Made by a program: the position numbers and the translations under genes. Below, piece by piece: positions 11,395 through 61,529 of a stretch of 64,000 nucleotides of DNA. Each line of letters opens with the position of its first letter. Position 1 is the stretch's first letter. Origin of the DNA: Syngnathus acus (Eukaryota > Chordata > Actinopteri > Syngnathiformes > Syngnathidae). The notes under the pieces were generated by a model. That model ran no database searches and was not told where the DNA came from. It was given only the letters and a program-made list of their open reading frames with translations. The stretch lies in the NCBI RefSeq assembly GCF_901709675.1, contig NC_051087.1, positions 5,351,001-5,415,000 of the forward strand. The letters are read 5' to 3'.

Positions 11395-14229
11395 AGGAAA
11401 TAAAAGAGCAGCTACCGTCACAAAACAGTCACAGTTAAAGCGAATCAAAGAGGGTTGTGAACTGAATGCTCACTCAGATGGCGTTTCGCACGATGGCTGT
11501 TTTGTGTGATATATGAGGTCCATTTTCAGCGAATCAAAAAGCCTGTTTGCTAATTGTGTTTGGAGGCGTTACAATTGTAAGCTCTGACTGCATTCGTCAA
11601 TTTTTTTTTCCACAAACTTTTGATTCCTTCAGTTGACAACTCAATCAGAAAGTGTTTTTTTAATACTTGTGACAACCTGTCTTTCCAGTCTGTGATTTAG
11701 TTGTCATGGTCTATTGCATAAGTGGCCAACGTTGGACAAGGTTTTGGCATACGTTCCGTCACTTTGACTTTTTGAATTGATTAATTACAGAGGCTGCAAA
11801 TAGAAAATGTCTTGACTTCCATTCCTCATGCAGGGATCGAGTCATTACAGCCGCATGACATCGCATTACCTGACTGAGCGCTGCCGAGTCGTGCACGACG
11901 TCGTTGCCACCCAGTGTCATTCACAAACCATGGCACTGGGATTTTGTTGTTGTTGTTTGGATACTACAGATTAAATCTTTTCTTTGATCGTTGTTGTTTT
12001 TTTTTAGCCAGCACACTTGTGGAAAACAAAAAGGTTTTCCCTCCAAATCATTAAGATGTAATTAAATAGAAAGATTTGAGGATTTATTTGGTGGCTAAAT
12101 ATTCTCTCAACTGTTGTGTGAATGTGAATGAGAGTCAAATAATAACAATAATAAAACAATGTTTGAACCAAATAACGCATCAACAAATCCATTTTTTATG
12201 CCCTTTATTAATTCCTGTTATTTCTGTGTTTCTGCACTTCAACATAATGAGGACCTCCTGGGCGATATAATAAACCGACGTGTCTTGTTAGTGGAATGAT
12301 AACAGGCATGATCAACAGCTGACGATTGACCTATTAAGAATGTGAAACAGCATTGCTGAACATTTCTGAATTATTGGGGGACACGCTGTGACACAATGTG
12401 AAAATGCCAAATGCTGTCGACTCCTTCTAATCTCTCCTGTGAGATGTTTAGATTTTCATTGAAAGGTTTTCCAGAGATGTGACACTATTCAAAATGCTTT
12501 GTATGATCCTTGAAATCATTTATTATATATAAATGATGTGGCCTGTTGTCAGTAAACTGAGATGACACACGTGCCGCCTTTACCTGCAATTGACTGCCCA
12601 CTTAATGTAAATAGATACACCCGTCAGCTTGCGTTATCCGCAATGCCTTTCACGCGCCGTACTGTAAAGCGGCGCCCACCACCTCAAATCTCGAGGGACA
12701 TTGTCGAGGCCGATTACGAGCGCCTACGTGCGTTAGAATCTGGAGGTGCGTTCCGTCTGAAAATCTTCTTCTGGAGTTTGTACACTATCAGTAAATATTC
12801 ATGAAAACAGACTAATGATCTTTTTTGTTGAATTAAAATATATGGAAAGCAAAGTTTAGTTGTCAGTAAACGATACAAAATTAGCAACAATTGGTTAATG
12901 AACACTAAAAGGGGGGGGTTGTCATGCAAAACAAAATGTTATTCAATTTCTCAATTAATTGATTAGATGATTGATATAATAATCGATTCGAAAAATATTT
13001 GGTCGTGGCTGTTCTAACTGTATACCAGCAACCTATAATGAGAATGAGGAGCTAGTGCACATTATTAATCGGCATAGAATTTTTTTAGATGGTTTTCTAT
13101 AACATTTTAATCTATAAAATATGTGCCTTTGCTCAAACGTTGGCAAACACGAGAGTAATATGTTGAACGTGCAGTATTTGACTCAGATGAACTGTCCATA
13201 GCTCGATGGATCACGCAGAATATTTATCGGCAGGTTGACGGAGAGAGCCGCTCTCCCCATTCCGTTGGCGGTTTGGGCCATTTGATAAGCTTCCTCCATC
13301 TGTGCTTTTTTTGTAAACCTTAGATGAGGGGCACGTAGCATTTCTTCATATTGTGCAAACTGTGGGCTCAGCTGTCAAATGACAAGGACGCAAAAGGTGC
13401 TTGACCTTCTTCATGAACCGTTGATATTGTGCTCATGCATCAGTGTACCCATGAGAAGCTTTGAGTTGACCGCATTTTCCTACGAGTTGTACGTCCACGC
13501 ACACCCGAGTGTGCTATTGTGCAGCTGCCGCTCACTTTTGAATGCTGCTGCTCCATATGTGGCTCTAATTGCCGCGTAAATGCTGTCAGCGTTCATCAAG
13601 CGAGAGGTCTCGACTCGCCGCAGGGTTGGATGTCTGCGAGTTAAATGATCCACTTGTGACACCCGCCATTTAAAAGGTATTAATTAGGGAGCCCTTTATG
13701 ATAGTGGAGATGTTGGATGGTACTGATTAGTCCAAATGGGCCAACAGCACCTAAGTCAGCCTCCATCGTGCCTGTAGCTTTTTCTGGAGATTCATTTTTA
13801 ATGTGAGGTCCACTAAAAGGCGGAGCGCTGGGTCAGCTCCATCTGCAATGTAGTACAGCGTGTGTACAATTCTTTATTGACAGCTTTGTATTTGCCAAAA
13901 TAAGAAATAAAATCGCGCCTTATCGGGCGAGGACATGCGAGGCGTTGCGGCTCACAAGTTGAATCTTCCTGTCCATCGCCGTGTTGCGTGAGCACATTTG
14001 AATTGTTACTATGGCAACAGAGCACGACTGTTACACATACGAATTCAAATGGGCGACTGTCGCTCTGTGTTCTTGTCATACTTATAGCCTTGATTTTTTT
14101 TTTTTTTTTTGGGAATAGCTTCTTTCATTTGACCTGGCTCTGTGGATTCAATTGCGCTTTTGTACATTTCGCATCCTTTTCCCACTTTTTTGCTGAAGTA
14201 ATCCGAGCATCCTCCTTTAACCCTGTGTT

Positions 14230-14460
14230 CTTCTTTTTCGTCATCATGCTTTTCACGTCCTCTTTTCCACAAATTTCCGCGTGTTTTGTGTCGCCCCTCA
14301 GCAGCTCTTTCCCGATACATCTTCAGGGTTTCTTCTTGCCGTTTCTTCCTCCACCTCCATCTCTCTTTGTGGATGTCTCTATTTATTCTCTCCTCTGCTC
14401 TCTGCTGCCTTCCTCCCACTCGCTTCCTCCTCCTCCTTTTTTTCTCTCGCTTGGCTTGGG
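14230..14460. repeat. Polypyrimidine-rich tract
   Basis: Long C/T-dominated stretch (ttcctcctcctcctttttt and similar) on the + strand. It opens several spurious ORFs on both strands rich in Ser/Leu/Phe or Arg/Lys/Glu. It is a low-complexity region, not a gene. Confidence 0.6.
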
Positions 14461-15042
14461 TCCTCGTGGAGAATTTAGCTAGTTTACAATTACAATTATG
14501 CATCTGTCATTGAGACTGACTAATCTGTCGTTATCAGACCTCCTATATTCTCTATATAAGAGTCAAACTTCCAAGTTGGGTCCAAAGCCAGTAATCAGGG
14601 GGTATAAGGTCATCCCAAATAGTCCAAAATCCCCAAATCCAAATCCAATTTCCAATGTCAGCTAAGCAAGGCGGTAGGGACTTAGAAAGCAGGTCAAGCA
14701 GCCGGCAGAGATCGGGAGAACAGGCAGAGTCGGAGATCAGGTTGGTCCAAAAACAAGTTCAGAAAAACAGCTGCAATGGGAAATGCTGCTAAAAAAGCAG
14801 GCAACAAGTGAGAACAATGAGGCTGCTCATGAGCTATGTCAAGCTAAACTCGCCCATAGCCAATAAAGACAATCTGGTCTAATACCCGTCCATATTGTAA
14901 ATTTGTAATCATCATATTCATGCATGCAAACACACTTGCAGCTGTAAGAAAAAAACTCAGCATTATGTTCCCAACAAACTATGACTAATAGTGTTTCTCT
15001 CTGCCTGTCACCTCCCTCTCCACTTACGTTTAGTCTCTCGAA

Positions 15043-15061
15043 CCCCCCCCCCCCCCCCCCC
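15043..15061. repeat. C19 homopolymer
   Basis: An uninterrupted run of 19 cytosines lies about 470 bp upstream of the first coding grin2b exon. The true length is uncertain because such runs are prone to sequencing and slippage error. Confidence 0.75.
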
Positions 15062-15553
15062 TCTTCACGCTTGTCTCCTTTTATGCTCCACTGTGCTGCT
15101 TTTTGTGTGGCGGCTAATAAGGAGCTGTAAATAATAGTAATAATAGGAAATAATAGGTCTGCACTCCACTTCAGACAGGCTTGGAGGAGGAAACAACTGA
15201 GAGGAGGAAACGTGAGTGGAGGAGGATAATCAAAACATTAAATAGGTGGAGTTGGTAAAAGAGAGGCCTCCTTGTGTCCCCTTGTGTCTTATTAGTAACC
15301 CAACTGACTTTGGGCAAGAGCATACGGAACTAGTCGTCACCAGTCATTACTTTCAGGAAACAAATCACAATTCTTTAGTGATTATCATTGTAAAATGGAG
15401 TTTCAGTCAGTTCCGATTCAGATCATTTTTATTTCGTTTGACGAGCTAAATGTTTTTTTTCCCGAAGCCCGCTGTGTGTTTGGATACGGTCTTAATAACA
15501 GCTATCCTTTTTTTGTCTCCTTCCTGCAGGGACGGCATTTACACTCCTCCACA

Positions 15554-52966
<37,413 letters not shown>

Positions 52967-55920
52967 GGGGAGGATAAAGTGGGGGAAGACAAACGAGGGA
53001 AAACGGAGAACAAAGAAACGGCGCAGTACGAAGAGAAGGCGACACGAGTGGGTGTCGTTCTCATGCCGCTAAACGCCACAATCTGGACGATGCGTTCAAA
53101 GCCAGACTGTGGACGGCGGGTTTTAAGCAACGAGGGAGGATTGTGGTGCTGGGAAGGAGGTAGGGAAAGACAGACGGACGGAGGAGCTTGCTCTCTCGAT
53201 AAGCTCATTGTTCCACAACAAATTTTTGAGTTCACAACGGTATTACAATCATGAATGAGAAATCAACACTGCTGAAGTAACAGGGTAAATTAACAATAAT
53301 TGTACCAATAGTGTTAATATTATTACTGAATATTACTCAAGTGTTTCAAGATGATTGGTTTGTTTTCCGATTTTATTTATTCAAGTAGTGTTTGTACGAT
53401 GTTGATTGTTTCTTAGCTTACCAACGTCACAGGAGACTTGTGGACCATTTTGAATATTTCGGGGGCTCCTGTCATTTTGGATTCTTCTTTGTAATGAATT
53501 ATTTCTTCATGTTTGATTTATTGATTTATTTATTTATTTACTTTTCACAATTTTGGAGAGTATTGTGATGTGTATGTGAGAAAAAGGCATGACTAAGTAC
53601 AATGTACTTATTGGCTTCCTTTTTTTTTTTTAATGGTCTTATTTCACCTACGGAAGCCTACATCATCATACTGATTTGCCTTCCATTTAGTTTTTTTTTT
53701 TTTTTTTGCTTTCTGCTCAGCAGCACCGAAAGGGTCTCTCATTTCAAGCTGGATGTGCCTTAAAGGATTATTGTTTCACCTCCAGACAATTGGTTCCTTA
53801 ATTTCAGGGCTAAAAACTTTCATCACAGGAGTCACATGTTAAAGAAAGTTGTGACAATGACAAACTTTCAGGCAGTTGAGCTTCAACGAAGGTGTCAAAT
53901 GTTATTTCTAAAGACAAGAAGAGAAGTGTTGCGGTTCAGAGGAGTTTTACACAGACCCTACAAATCGGTGAAATAGCAGTTAGAATTTATGAGCCACTGT
54001 GCCAGAATGAGAAATAAACATTCCTTTTTACTGCAAAAAAAAAAAAAAATCTGTTTTTGACATTATCCTCATCAAATTAATTTAGCATAAGTGATCACCT
54101 ACTTGTTGCTTCTGTGTTTACTCACCAGGGCAATTGTGGTGTTAGGACCAGATATGCTCTGAGTAAGACGCTCGGCATGCTACTTTTGTTTTATTTTGTT
54201 TGTATTTAAGGTATTAACAATGCCTACTTTAGTACATAGTCACCAATTACCAAAATGAGTGCAACACTCTTTCTGGAACAACATTTGCACTTCCACTAAA
54301 TATTATGTTTAAAACATCATGAATAAAATAAATAAACATTGAAATTCAAATTTGTTCCCCGAAAGGATTCAAATCTGCTATTTTACGGGATAGGCTGGCA
54401 TTTTGGTAAACTATGTTTTTAGGGAGTTACAGGAAAAAAAACAATCCACAAAATATGAAGCTAATTTAGATTTAAAGCAATCAGTCCAATAAATGGCAAA
54501 TGACATATTTTGTCGATGTTATTAGTAATGTTTCTGCAAATTCCCCCCCTAAAAATGTGAACAGCTTCCACAGCTAATTCAAATTCCAACACAGTGGAAC
54601 TTCCAATATCAAACAATCTACTCTGTGATGCTAGTCCCCAACCATGACCACTCCCATAATGGCGCAGCCCTCCCTCTCCCAGATCCATCAGCATGTTATC
54701 GAGTTGTCCTTATTTTATGCCAATTGAAATGTTACTTGTAATATTGTTAAATATCCAAAAATGCATTTGGACAAAATTATACCCAATACCGATGGAGAAA
54801 TTTTTCTTCCATGGTAAATTCAAATACGGAGCACACAATAGAGTGAATGCTTTCTTGTCCTCCCCATTTCGAAATTAAAAGCAACTTCAGTAAACTTGGT
54901 TGACAAGTCAGTATGTATGATAATAAGTGTTTGCATGCATACACTATTCTTTCTTTCTGCTTTTACAATTTTAACTTTTAGGCCAGCAACTGGGTGTTTT
55001 TTGAAAACTTACTTTTTAGAAATATCATTGGTACACGATCAGTGTTAGTGTACGTGTGTTTGTGTGCGTGTGATTGTCTTAACAAGAGAAAACACCAATC
55101 TAACACACCAAAATCAAAAATGAATACTCCCAAGTTAACAAGACATTCTACAAAATTGATTAATGGTTGTGTTGGCTAAATGTTCTTGAACACGGTGGAG
55201 GTTTTGCTGTCAGTCACTGATAAAGCCTTTTTCATACTTTTCCTCTTTTTCTCTTTTTTTTAAAAAAAAAAAACTAAATATCTCCGTACATAATTTCTGT
55301 TGTCGTACGTGCCTGAATTTGTAAGCTTGATTACCTCTGTGTGTGCGAGACACAGCGTGAGTGAGGAATACACACTTCTTTTATATGTACTATACAACTC
55401 CATGTAAATAGAGGCACTCATGGATTTTTGATATATTAAACAAATGTACAAAATGGCAGAGAAAAAGGTCTATTTGCGATCAATCTTTGATTCGTAGGTG
55501 CCCCTCGCAAAATTGTTTTGTAACTACTTCAGGACGTGTTAATGTGCAGTTCTTTATAATGACGGAAAATGCACGTTCGGTCGTTTTATTTTGACCTGAA
55601 GGAGAAGATCTGCACCAACTAGTCCATGGGAAGCACAATGTCGTTCCGCTTTTGTTCCTTCTGTTTGGGTCTCAGACGATCAAACGCCATCCCGGAGCTG
55701 TACAGATTGTGAAAAATTGTACATACAACTCCAAATCTTGTTCACCCTCACTTTTTTGTATGCAAATTAAGTACTTGTGTGAAGAAAGCATTTCAGATTT
55801 GATGGAATATTTAGTAATATTTGAACAATGAGATTAAAACACACAGTCGATGTGCAAATAAGTGCTGAGAAATATTATTCTTCTGTCTCTTTGGAATAAA
55901 AGTGTTGAGTATTAATAATA
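52967..55920 (+). other. grin2b: grin2b 3'UTR
   Basis: Follows the stop codon with AT-rich sequence and no coding signal. Several AATAAA hexamers occur (about 54013, 54323-54340, 55895). A long 3'UTR is normal for GRIN2B. I place the distal end at the signal at 55895-55900, but earlier signals could also be used. Confidence 0.6.
55895..55900 (+). terminator. Candidate distal polyadenylation signal AATAAA of grin2b
   Basis: Canonical hexamer followed within 60 nt by a GT/T-containing region (tgcttgtcagttcatttc). It is the most downstream good signal before the repeat-rich intergenic interval. The choice among alternatives is not determined. Confidence 0.4.
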
Positions 55921-57451
55921 AAAAAAGTGAAATCTCACACATGCTTGTCAGTTCATTTCTACGTAGGGCAAAACACAGCTGGTGAATCTTTTGTTTTGTT
56001 GATTTGAATGGACTCTATTTTCGTAGACAGTGCAGGTGCGCTCAAGCCTAAAAACTGGCTTATCTTGGTTTCTGTGCAGGTGTGAGCCTTCTTTGGCGTA
56101 TTTGGGAATTTTTGCAGACCGCCCAGAGAGAGTGTTTTATTTCAAACACCCCCGGCTCGTCTGACAATGTAGTGGCGGAAAGTTGACGACATTTTCAGAC
56201 CAAATAAAAGCAGGTCTAAGTTGTGGCGCTGGTGGTGTATTGCTACTTTGGTGGGTTTAATCAAAGTGCTCCAGCTCCTTGAAAATTTGAGAGGTTTAGT
56301 TACCATGTTGGTACCGGCTTGTGGAACATTTCTTAATTTCCAAAACCAAAACACTGTTTTCCATTCCCCATTTTTTTTTTTGCTGTATTTAAATGTACCT
56401 CACCGTTTAGTATGTTGTCATGGAGTGAGCTGGGAATGTTTCAGGTGGTCAGGAACAGGACCATGTCCTCTGTTTGCACCTCATATAGGTTTCTGAATTT
56501 TTACATGCTGTTGTAAAAATACATAAGCATAATGAGGGAACTGATGCTGACATCAAAGCGCTCCAAAAACACCCCCTTGTTCCTCAGCTGTGCTTTCTTG
56601 TTAAAGCCTTGTCCAGCAACAGGGGATATATAGAAAGAAGGTTTTAGCAATGGCTCCCTTATGTGGGCAGATCTTTACATCTACTGGCGCACAACACGCT
56701 GACTAAACTAATCCCTTATCAGTTTGCATCTTTTTTTTTTTTTTTAGAAACAATCCCTCCATCAGCGTCTTATTCCGCTCACTTGTTCTCCTCTCCCGAC
56801 ATCATCAGGGCGACGTGCTCGGCGTGCATTGCAACACATGTAACTACTTCTTGACAATTAACTGTTACCTAGCAACTGGCTCTTTTTCCAGAGATGGCAG
56901 TGGAAGAGTGGTAGAGAGAAAGAGAGATTTAAACAGTATTCCCACAGCATCTTAACCGGATCGGATGCAACAATGCGTCGACAATAGCGAAAACCAAAAT
57001 GGAAAGCAGCGCCTGATCTGAACGCCCACATGTGTCAATTGTGCACAGGAGAGGAGGAAGAGGAGAGGGTGCTATGTGATGCTGCACATGTATCATGTGT
57101 GGGGTTAATACATGAGGAGGTGTAGAGTAGAAAGGGTAGATTTGAAAACAAATAAAGCAGAATATGGCCCACAAGTGGGAATGTGGAGGTCGAGGGGAAA
57201 ATGTTGCTGTGACAAGTTTCATATGTTGCATGTTCCATAATATTCACAATATTAACAGAAAATTGACACCTGCTGAATATAGGTCATGAGTAGCAATGTT
57301 TCCAGTGTTTATTGAGACAAGGCACATATTTTACGACAGAAAAAAAATCTCATAGTACACCACTTAGCAAAACTATTCACAAAAAGTGGTTAAATGCCTT
57401 TAAGGTATTTACTGTATGTACCTTCTGTCATTTCAAACTTAGAGCATTTGA

Positions 57452-57515
<64 letters not shown>

Positions 57516-57575
57516 GTAGTTAGTTAGTTGGTTAGTTGGTTAGTTGGTTAGCTAGTTGGTTAGTTGGTTAATTGC

Positions 57576-57649
<74 letters not shown>
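57452..57649. repeat. (TTAG)n tetranucleotide array, ~200 bp
   Basis: Long TTAG repeat with a central block of variants (ttagttgg, ttagc, ttaattgc). The two pure ends flank the variant centre, indicating age and later slippage. Confidence 0.92.
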
Positions 57650-58048
57650 CTGAGCCCAATTCTTGTCACGATATGTCACGATATTATCAAGCATGATCTT
57701 ATCAAGCATCTTAGTCCGAAGCAGTTTAAAGAACGTTCATAAAGTGTAATCTGTCCTGGTTTCAAAACTTGGTTGCCACTGCATGCCTTCTGGCCAAGTG
57801 ATGGCTGCCACCTTGTGGCATCATGCGGCATTGCAAAGGCTGCGGACTAATTTGTTGATTCGTGTCTAAACTATGATTTTTGATTCAGTAGAATGCTAGA
57901 AGAGTTCCTGCGATTATTATTTTTTATGTACAACATTGCATATTGGCTAAATTAAATGGTTGAGAATGACTTGTATAAATTTGTGTTTCTTTTAACGTAA
58001 GTGATTAAAAATAAATTTGATATAGGCGCCTAAATAAGGCATCACAAA

Positions 58049-58097
58049 GTTTGTTTGTTTGTTTGTTTGTTTGTTTGTTTGTTTGTTTGTTTGTTTG
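58049..58097. repeat. (GTTT)n array
   Basis: Twelve units of GTTT just downstream, in minus-strand sense, of the unidentified exon at 58212-58464. Confidence 0.9.
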
Positions 58098-58211
58098 ACA
58101 TAGATTTTAATTTAAAATGTAGCATTTAACAACACTCAAACTTTGTTGTATAACTTTGTTATGGACATGAGGTCACCTCCATGATGTTTGACACCTTCAC
58201 CTGCCTTCTCC

Positions 58212-58464
58212 TCACCAGCCAGCTGGCCCTCTTTGGGCTGACCCTCGTCCATGCACTGGTTTTGTAGGGGTCATGCTCTTCTCCTCACCTGTCACGCTCT
58301 GACGTACCAAAGACAGGTCACCCCCGAGCCTCTCCTCGTGGTAGCCATGGCGACGGAAGAACCGTTCCATGGTTGCTAGGAGATGGAAGAGCTCTGTGAT
58401 ACGCTGATGCAGCATGGAGACTTCTTTGAACAGGTCGTTGATGCTTTCTGATAGAGGACGTACC
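58212..58464 (-). CDS. Probable exon of an unidentified minus-strand gene
   Basis: On the minus strand an acceptor (cttcatcctgcag ending at 58465) opens a frame of 83 codons to a TGA at 58212-58214. The translation has the regular helix pattern VRPLSESINDLFKEVSMLHQ, RITELFHLLATMERFFRRHG and YHEERLGGDLSLVRQSVT, then a Lys/Pro/Gly-rich end. It looks like a real amphipathic or coiled-coil protein rather than noise. An alternative is that the exon ends at 58289, where ACAG|gtgagg forms a good donor, giving 176 nt. An ATTAAA on the minus strand lies about 100 nt past the stop, consistent with a last exon. I do not recognise the family and found no partner exon with certainty. Confidence 0.4.
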
Positions 58465-58599
58465 CTGCAGGATGAAGGGCCAAGAATCACTTTGTACTTT
58501 GTTTCTAATTACTATTATTGTTACACTCGAAAATGTTGAGAAGTCCCCGATGGTGCCGTAAAATAGCTTGACGTTTATCCAGGCAGCGTGGATTCAGTT

Positions 58600-58720
58600 C
58601 CCGTAGCTGACGTCAGCTGCAGATCGACTTGTTTTGGTAACGTTCTATCTCCTTCACTGGAGTCCATATAGTTTGTTCTCGTTATTTCAGTGGGCCTCTG
58701 TCACCATGGCAACCAGCATC
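58600..58720. promoter_or_regulatory. CRE palindrome plus X-box upstream of the minus-strand exon
   Basis: agctgacgtcagct (about 58606-58619) contains a perfect TGACGTCA. GTCACCATGGCAAC at 58700-58713 is a full match to the RFX X-box consensus GTNRCC-N2-RGYAAC. The two sites lie 80-90 bp apart and 140-250 bp 5' of the unidentified minus-strand exon. This could be a small promoter or enhancer; that role is inference. Confidence 0.3.
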
Positions 58721-58880
58721 TGCACCATCAACAGCTAGTGAGAATTCATGACCAGCAGACAGTGCACTTAATGAGATGATGGAAAAAAACCGCAGAACAG
58801 ATTTTCTAAGAATTAAATCAACCTAATGAGTATGAATTGGACTCTAGCCCTGATGACTTTGGGGGGAAAAATACAGAAAG

Positions 58881-58945
58881 CCAGGACTGGTCGCCAGTCA
58901 GTCACAGATCACATGGTGACAGACAGTCATTCACATTCACCGTGA
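58881..58945 (+). repeat. Degenerate fish retroposon fragment
   Basis: Reads ccaggactggtcgccagtca, then gtcacagatcacatggtgac and cattcacattcaccg. This resembles the common 'ggactggtcgccagtcaatcgcaggg' unit of fish SINE/LINE tails. Short and diverged. Confidence 0.4.
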
Positions 58946-61447
58946 AACTGCATGGCTCTGCGGCCTGCATGGAGTGCAAAAAAAAAAAAAGCTGAGTGAC
59001 TGTTTATGATGATAATCGGTTCATATCTAGAATGTCCATTTCATATCTCAATACTGTACAAAGTATCATTATCCCCTCTTGTTTTACAGCATCTTTGCTC
59101 CCATTCAATTTGTTCAAGTGGATGACTCACCTGGCAGGATACTGGAGCATGGCATCTATTCGAGTGGGTCAATTTGAGGAAATATGGTAATTTCTTGAGG
59201 TCCAATCTTTGCAAATTGAGGTTTTTAATACGCAGTCATTTGCCGTTATATTAGGAAAAGAAACATCCGACGTGATCTAATGCAGGAGTGTTTATTATCA
59301 TTCACAGAGATGATAATGCTCGGTTTTGATTGAGGGAGGCGTTAATAGTTTTTCATTTGGTTTGTCATACTGAAAACTGTTTCTAATATTTTGCCCGTTT
59401 CACGGAGCTGAATTCGGCAACCCAAAAAAATCAGTGCACATCTGCATAGAAGGTAATGCATGCATCCTCATAACAGAGCGTGTTAATCACACTGGATCAA
59501 AGTAAGCCGCTAGCTGGCTTATTGTTTGGGTATTATAACAGATTTGTAGACATGAAGGTGGAGAGAAAACAGAGCCCAAACAGGAGGTGCAGCATCTGGC
59601 AAAAGCATGTTACGTCACCATGTGCCTTCTTGAAGTGTTTGCCTTGTAGATGAATAAATATATTTGAAAAAAGCTGCATCTGCACTGCAAGTTACACATT
59701 TGCTGGCAACAAACTCACAATTTTGGAGGAATTATCACTCCTCTACTCAATAACTTACTGCACCTCCTTGTATGGAAGAGCAGAACCACTAAAGACGATC
59801 TCCACCGTCAAAAAAAATTCAGAAAAATCCTACAACATAGACAAAAGCAATGAATGTGTCAGGCTGACATTGAATTATATTTTATTGCCCTAATTGGATT
59901 AAAACGACTTAACCTGGACTATGTCATTTTCACCACATACAGATACAGTGCTCATTAAGCCTCTAGTTCTCCTCCAACATCTTGCTGTACCTTTCATTAT
60001 TTCCTCTTTCTTTCTGTCTTTTTTAAAATTTATATCTATTCACTACACGCACAAGCTCATTTTCCGCCATGAGCGCAACTGCCATAGTGATATAGTTATA
60101 GTAATTACAACTCAGCTACAAATTAGCAGGCCCATTCCCTCTCGTTTTTTAAAAGCAAATTAAACACATTTTTATGCGTTTCTGTTCCCAAAAATAAACA
60201 TACAATTATGACCTCTTCAGAGGAATCTATCCTTTCCTCCCTAGCTGTCCTTCAGAACAGAATACTCAAAACAGAGCGTGGAGGGTCCATCATTTCTCAT
60301 CAGTGCTGCCGGGGACCACATAGGACCACGCTCTTAATCAAGGGACCACTCAGAGGGCCGCCAGATGTCCATGGGCGGTTCTTTTGTTGTAATGCAGTAC
60401 TCCACCATAGAGGGCGACAAAACTTACTCCAATATATATGTGCAGCTGTAATGAGCATAAATAAATAATCTTGAGTTGATTTTAGTTCAAATAAAAAAGT
60501 GCATTTTGAATACTATATTGAAACTATATTTATAATATATGAGTGCATATCAGAGAGAGTCAGCTTTACTCAAGATCAATCAGTTTGATTGCAGTTGATT
60601 ATATAAGTATCTGTCCTGGTCAAGAGATGACATCATTGATAAAGAAAGAATGAACGTATGCCACAAAATCAGCTCTGTTTATGCTAATATGACAAGAATA
60701 AAGCAGGAAAAATAAGATTTAGCAAGATATCAACTTGTGACGTTTCTGTTCAACCCTTTTCGACAAGTTCATGTTTTTAATATTACACAGTTGACGTGCA
60801 ATATAAGATTGCATGACTAATTCGCATCTAACTGACATCCAGATGTTATTCCAGTGTTTGATGTGTGTGTGTTTGTGTGTGTTTCATGGCGTGCAGGCTG
60901 AGCTGAGATCACAGTTGGCCACTGAGAAATTTGGTGGAAAGAGTCAAGTGGAATATCAGCCTCTAAAGAGGAGCAAAGTGTCATTGGAGGAAAGAAAGAA
61001 AAATGAAGGAACAAACTTCCACGCCTCAAAGAAAAAAAATAACTGCGGTGACGGAATCTTGCCTTGGTTCACAGCTGGTCTGCATTAGTGACAGGGCATT
61101 TGTCACCCTGTGTGTGGAATTCCTCACACACGTAATGAGCTTCAGAGCTGGGCGGTAACAAGCTGCATTTTCTCCATTACATGTACTTAAATACTTTTCG
61201 AATGTGTATTTGATACAGATTGTAGCAAAGAACATGATGGAGACGCCCATGATTTGCTATATAGAGTTGACAAACTCAGATGCACAATTGGGGGTGGAAG
61301 TCAGTCTCTTTTTCCTGTCCCCTGTGACTTCCCATTGAGCGACTAATATTTTGAGGAAGTGCATGTCCCAGAAACAGGAAGTCCCAGTAGTTAGTTAACA
61401 TAAGATAACTGAGAGCCACCAGCAAAGCGTGAATATCTTTTATAAAC
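58946..61447. other. Interval between the unidentified exon and nfam1
   Basis: No gene I can support. Small frames at 60208-60468 and 60813-61088 are open but lack domains. A weak minus-strand candidate exon near 59762-59800 (reading VEIVFSGSALPYKEV before a gtaagt donor) is listed under rejected items. The 5'UTR and promoter of nfam1 should lie in the last few hundred bases but show no clear motif. Confidence 0.5.
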
Positions 61448-61529
61448 ATGGCATTACGACTTCTTTTTCCTATGCTGATTTGGATTCTCAAAATGCGCTT
61501 TACTTCATGCGCTGGGGTTAAAGTTCCGA
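61448..61529 (+). CDS. nfam1: nfam1 exon 1: signal peptide
   Basis: ATG at 61448 begins MALRLLFPMLIWILKMRFTS and then CAGVKVP; donor gtaagc follows at 61530, phase 1. The exon is inferred from the signal peptide character and from exact phase agreement with exon 2. Confidence 0.75.

Larger units (their letters stand above)
2601..15529 (+). other. grin2b: Presumed 5' transcribed region / first intron(s) of grin2b
   Basis: This is about 13 kb with no protein-coding gene I can support. It is AT-rich, with scattered poly-T and poly-A runs, a complete MITE (9021-9300), a (CCGG)4 palindrome (11379-11394), a pyrimidine-rich segment (14230-14460) and a C19 homopolymer (15043-15061). Open frames of 60-165 codons occur on both strands, but they lack recognisable domains or splice context. 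One or more non-coding grin2b exons should lie here. The segment ends at the acceptor ttcctgcag (15521-15529). Confidence 0.5.
55921..58211. other. Intergenic region downstream of grin2b
   Basis: No gene supported. Contains the TTAG array (57452-57649) and a (GTTT)n array (58049-58097). Open frames near 56221-56496 and 56929-57231 show no recognisable domain. Confidence 0.6.

Noticed and set aside
13988-14503. Overlapping ORFs of about 150-165 codons on both strands
   Set aside because: They arise from a C/T-rich low-complexity tract; the composition is extreme (Ser/Phe/Leu on one strand, Arg/Lys/Glu on the other).
15395-15553. Upstream in-frame ATG at 15395 that would lengthen GluN2B
   Set aside because: The acceptor ttcctgcag at 15521-15529 marks this as intron, and the translation before the acceptor has no signal-peptide or GluN2B character.
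59762-59800. Minus-strand mini-exon reading VEIVFSGSALPYKEV before a gtaagt donor
   Set aside because: Only about 40 nt with a poor acceptor. It could be a second exon of the 58.2 kb gene, but the evidence is too thin.
60884-61088. Open frame after a cgtgcag acceptor-like site (AELRSQLATEKFGG...)
   Set aside because: Lys-rich, no domain, and no phase-compatible partner exon. Not part of nfam1, whose first exon carries a signal peptide at 61448.
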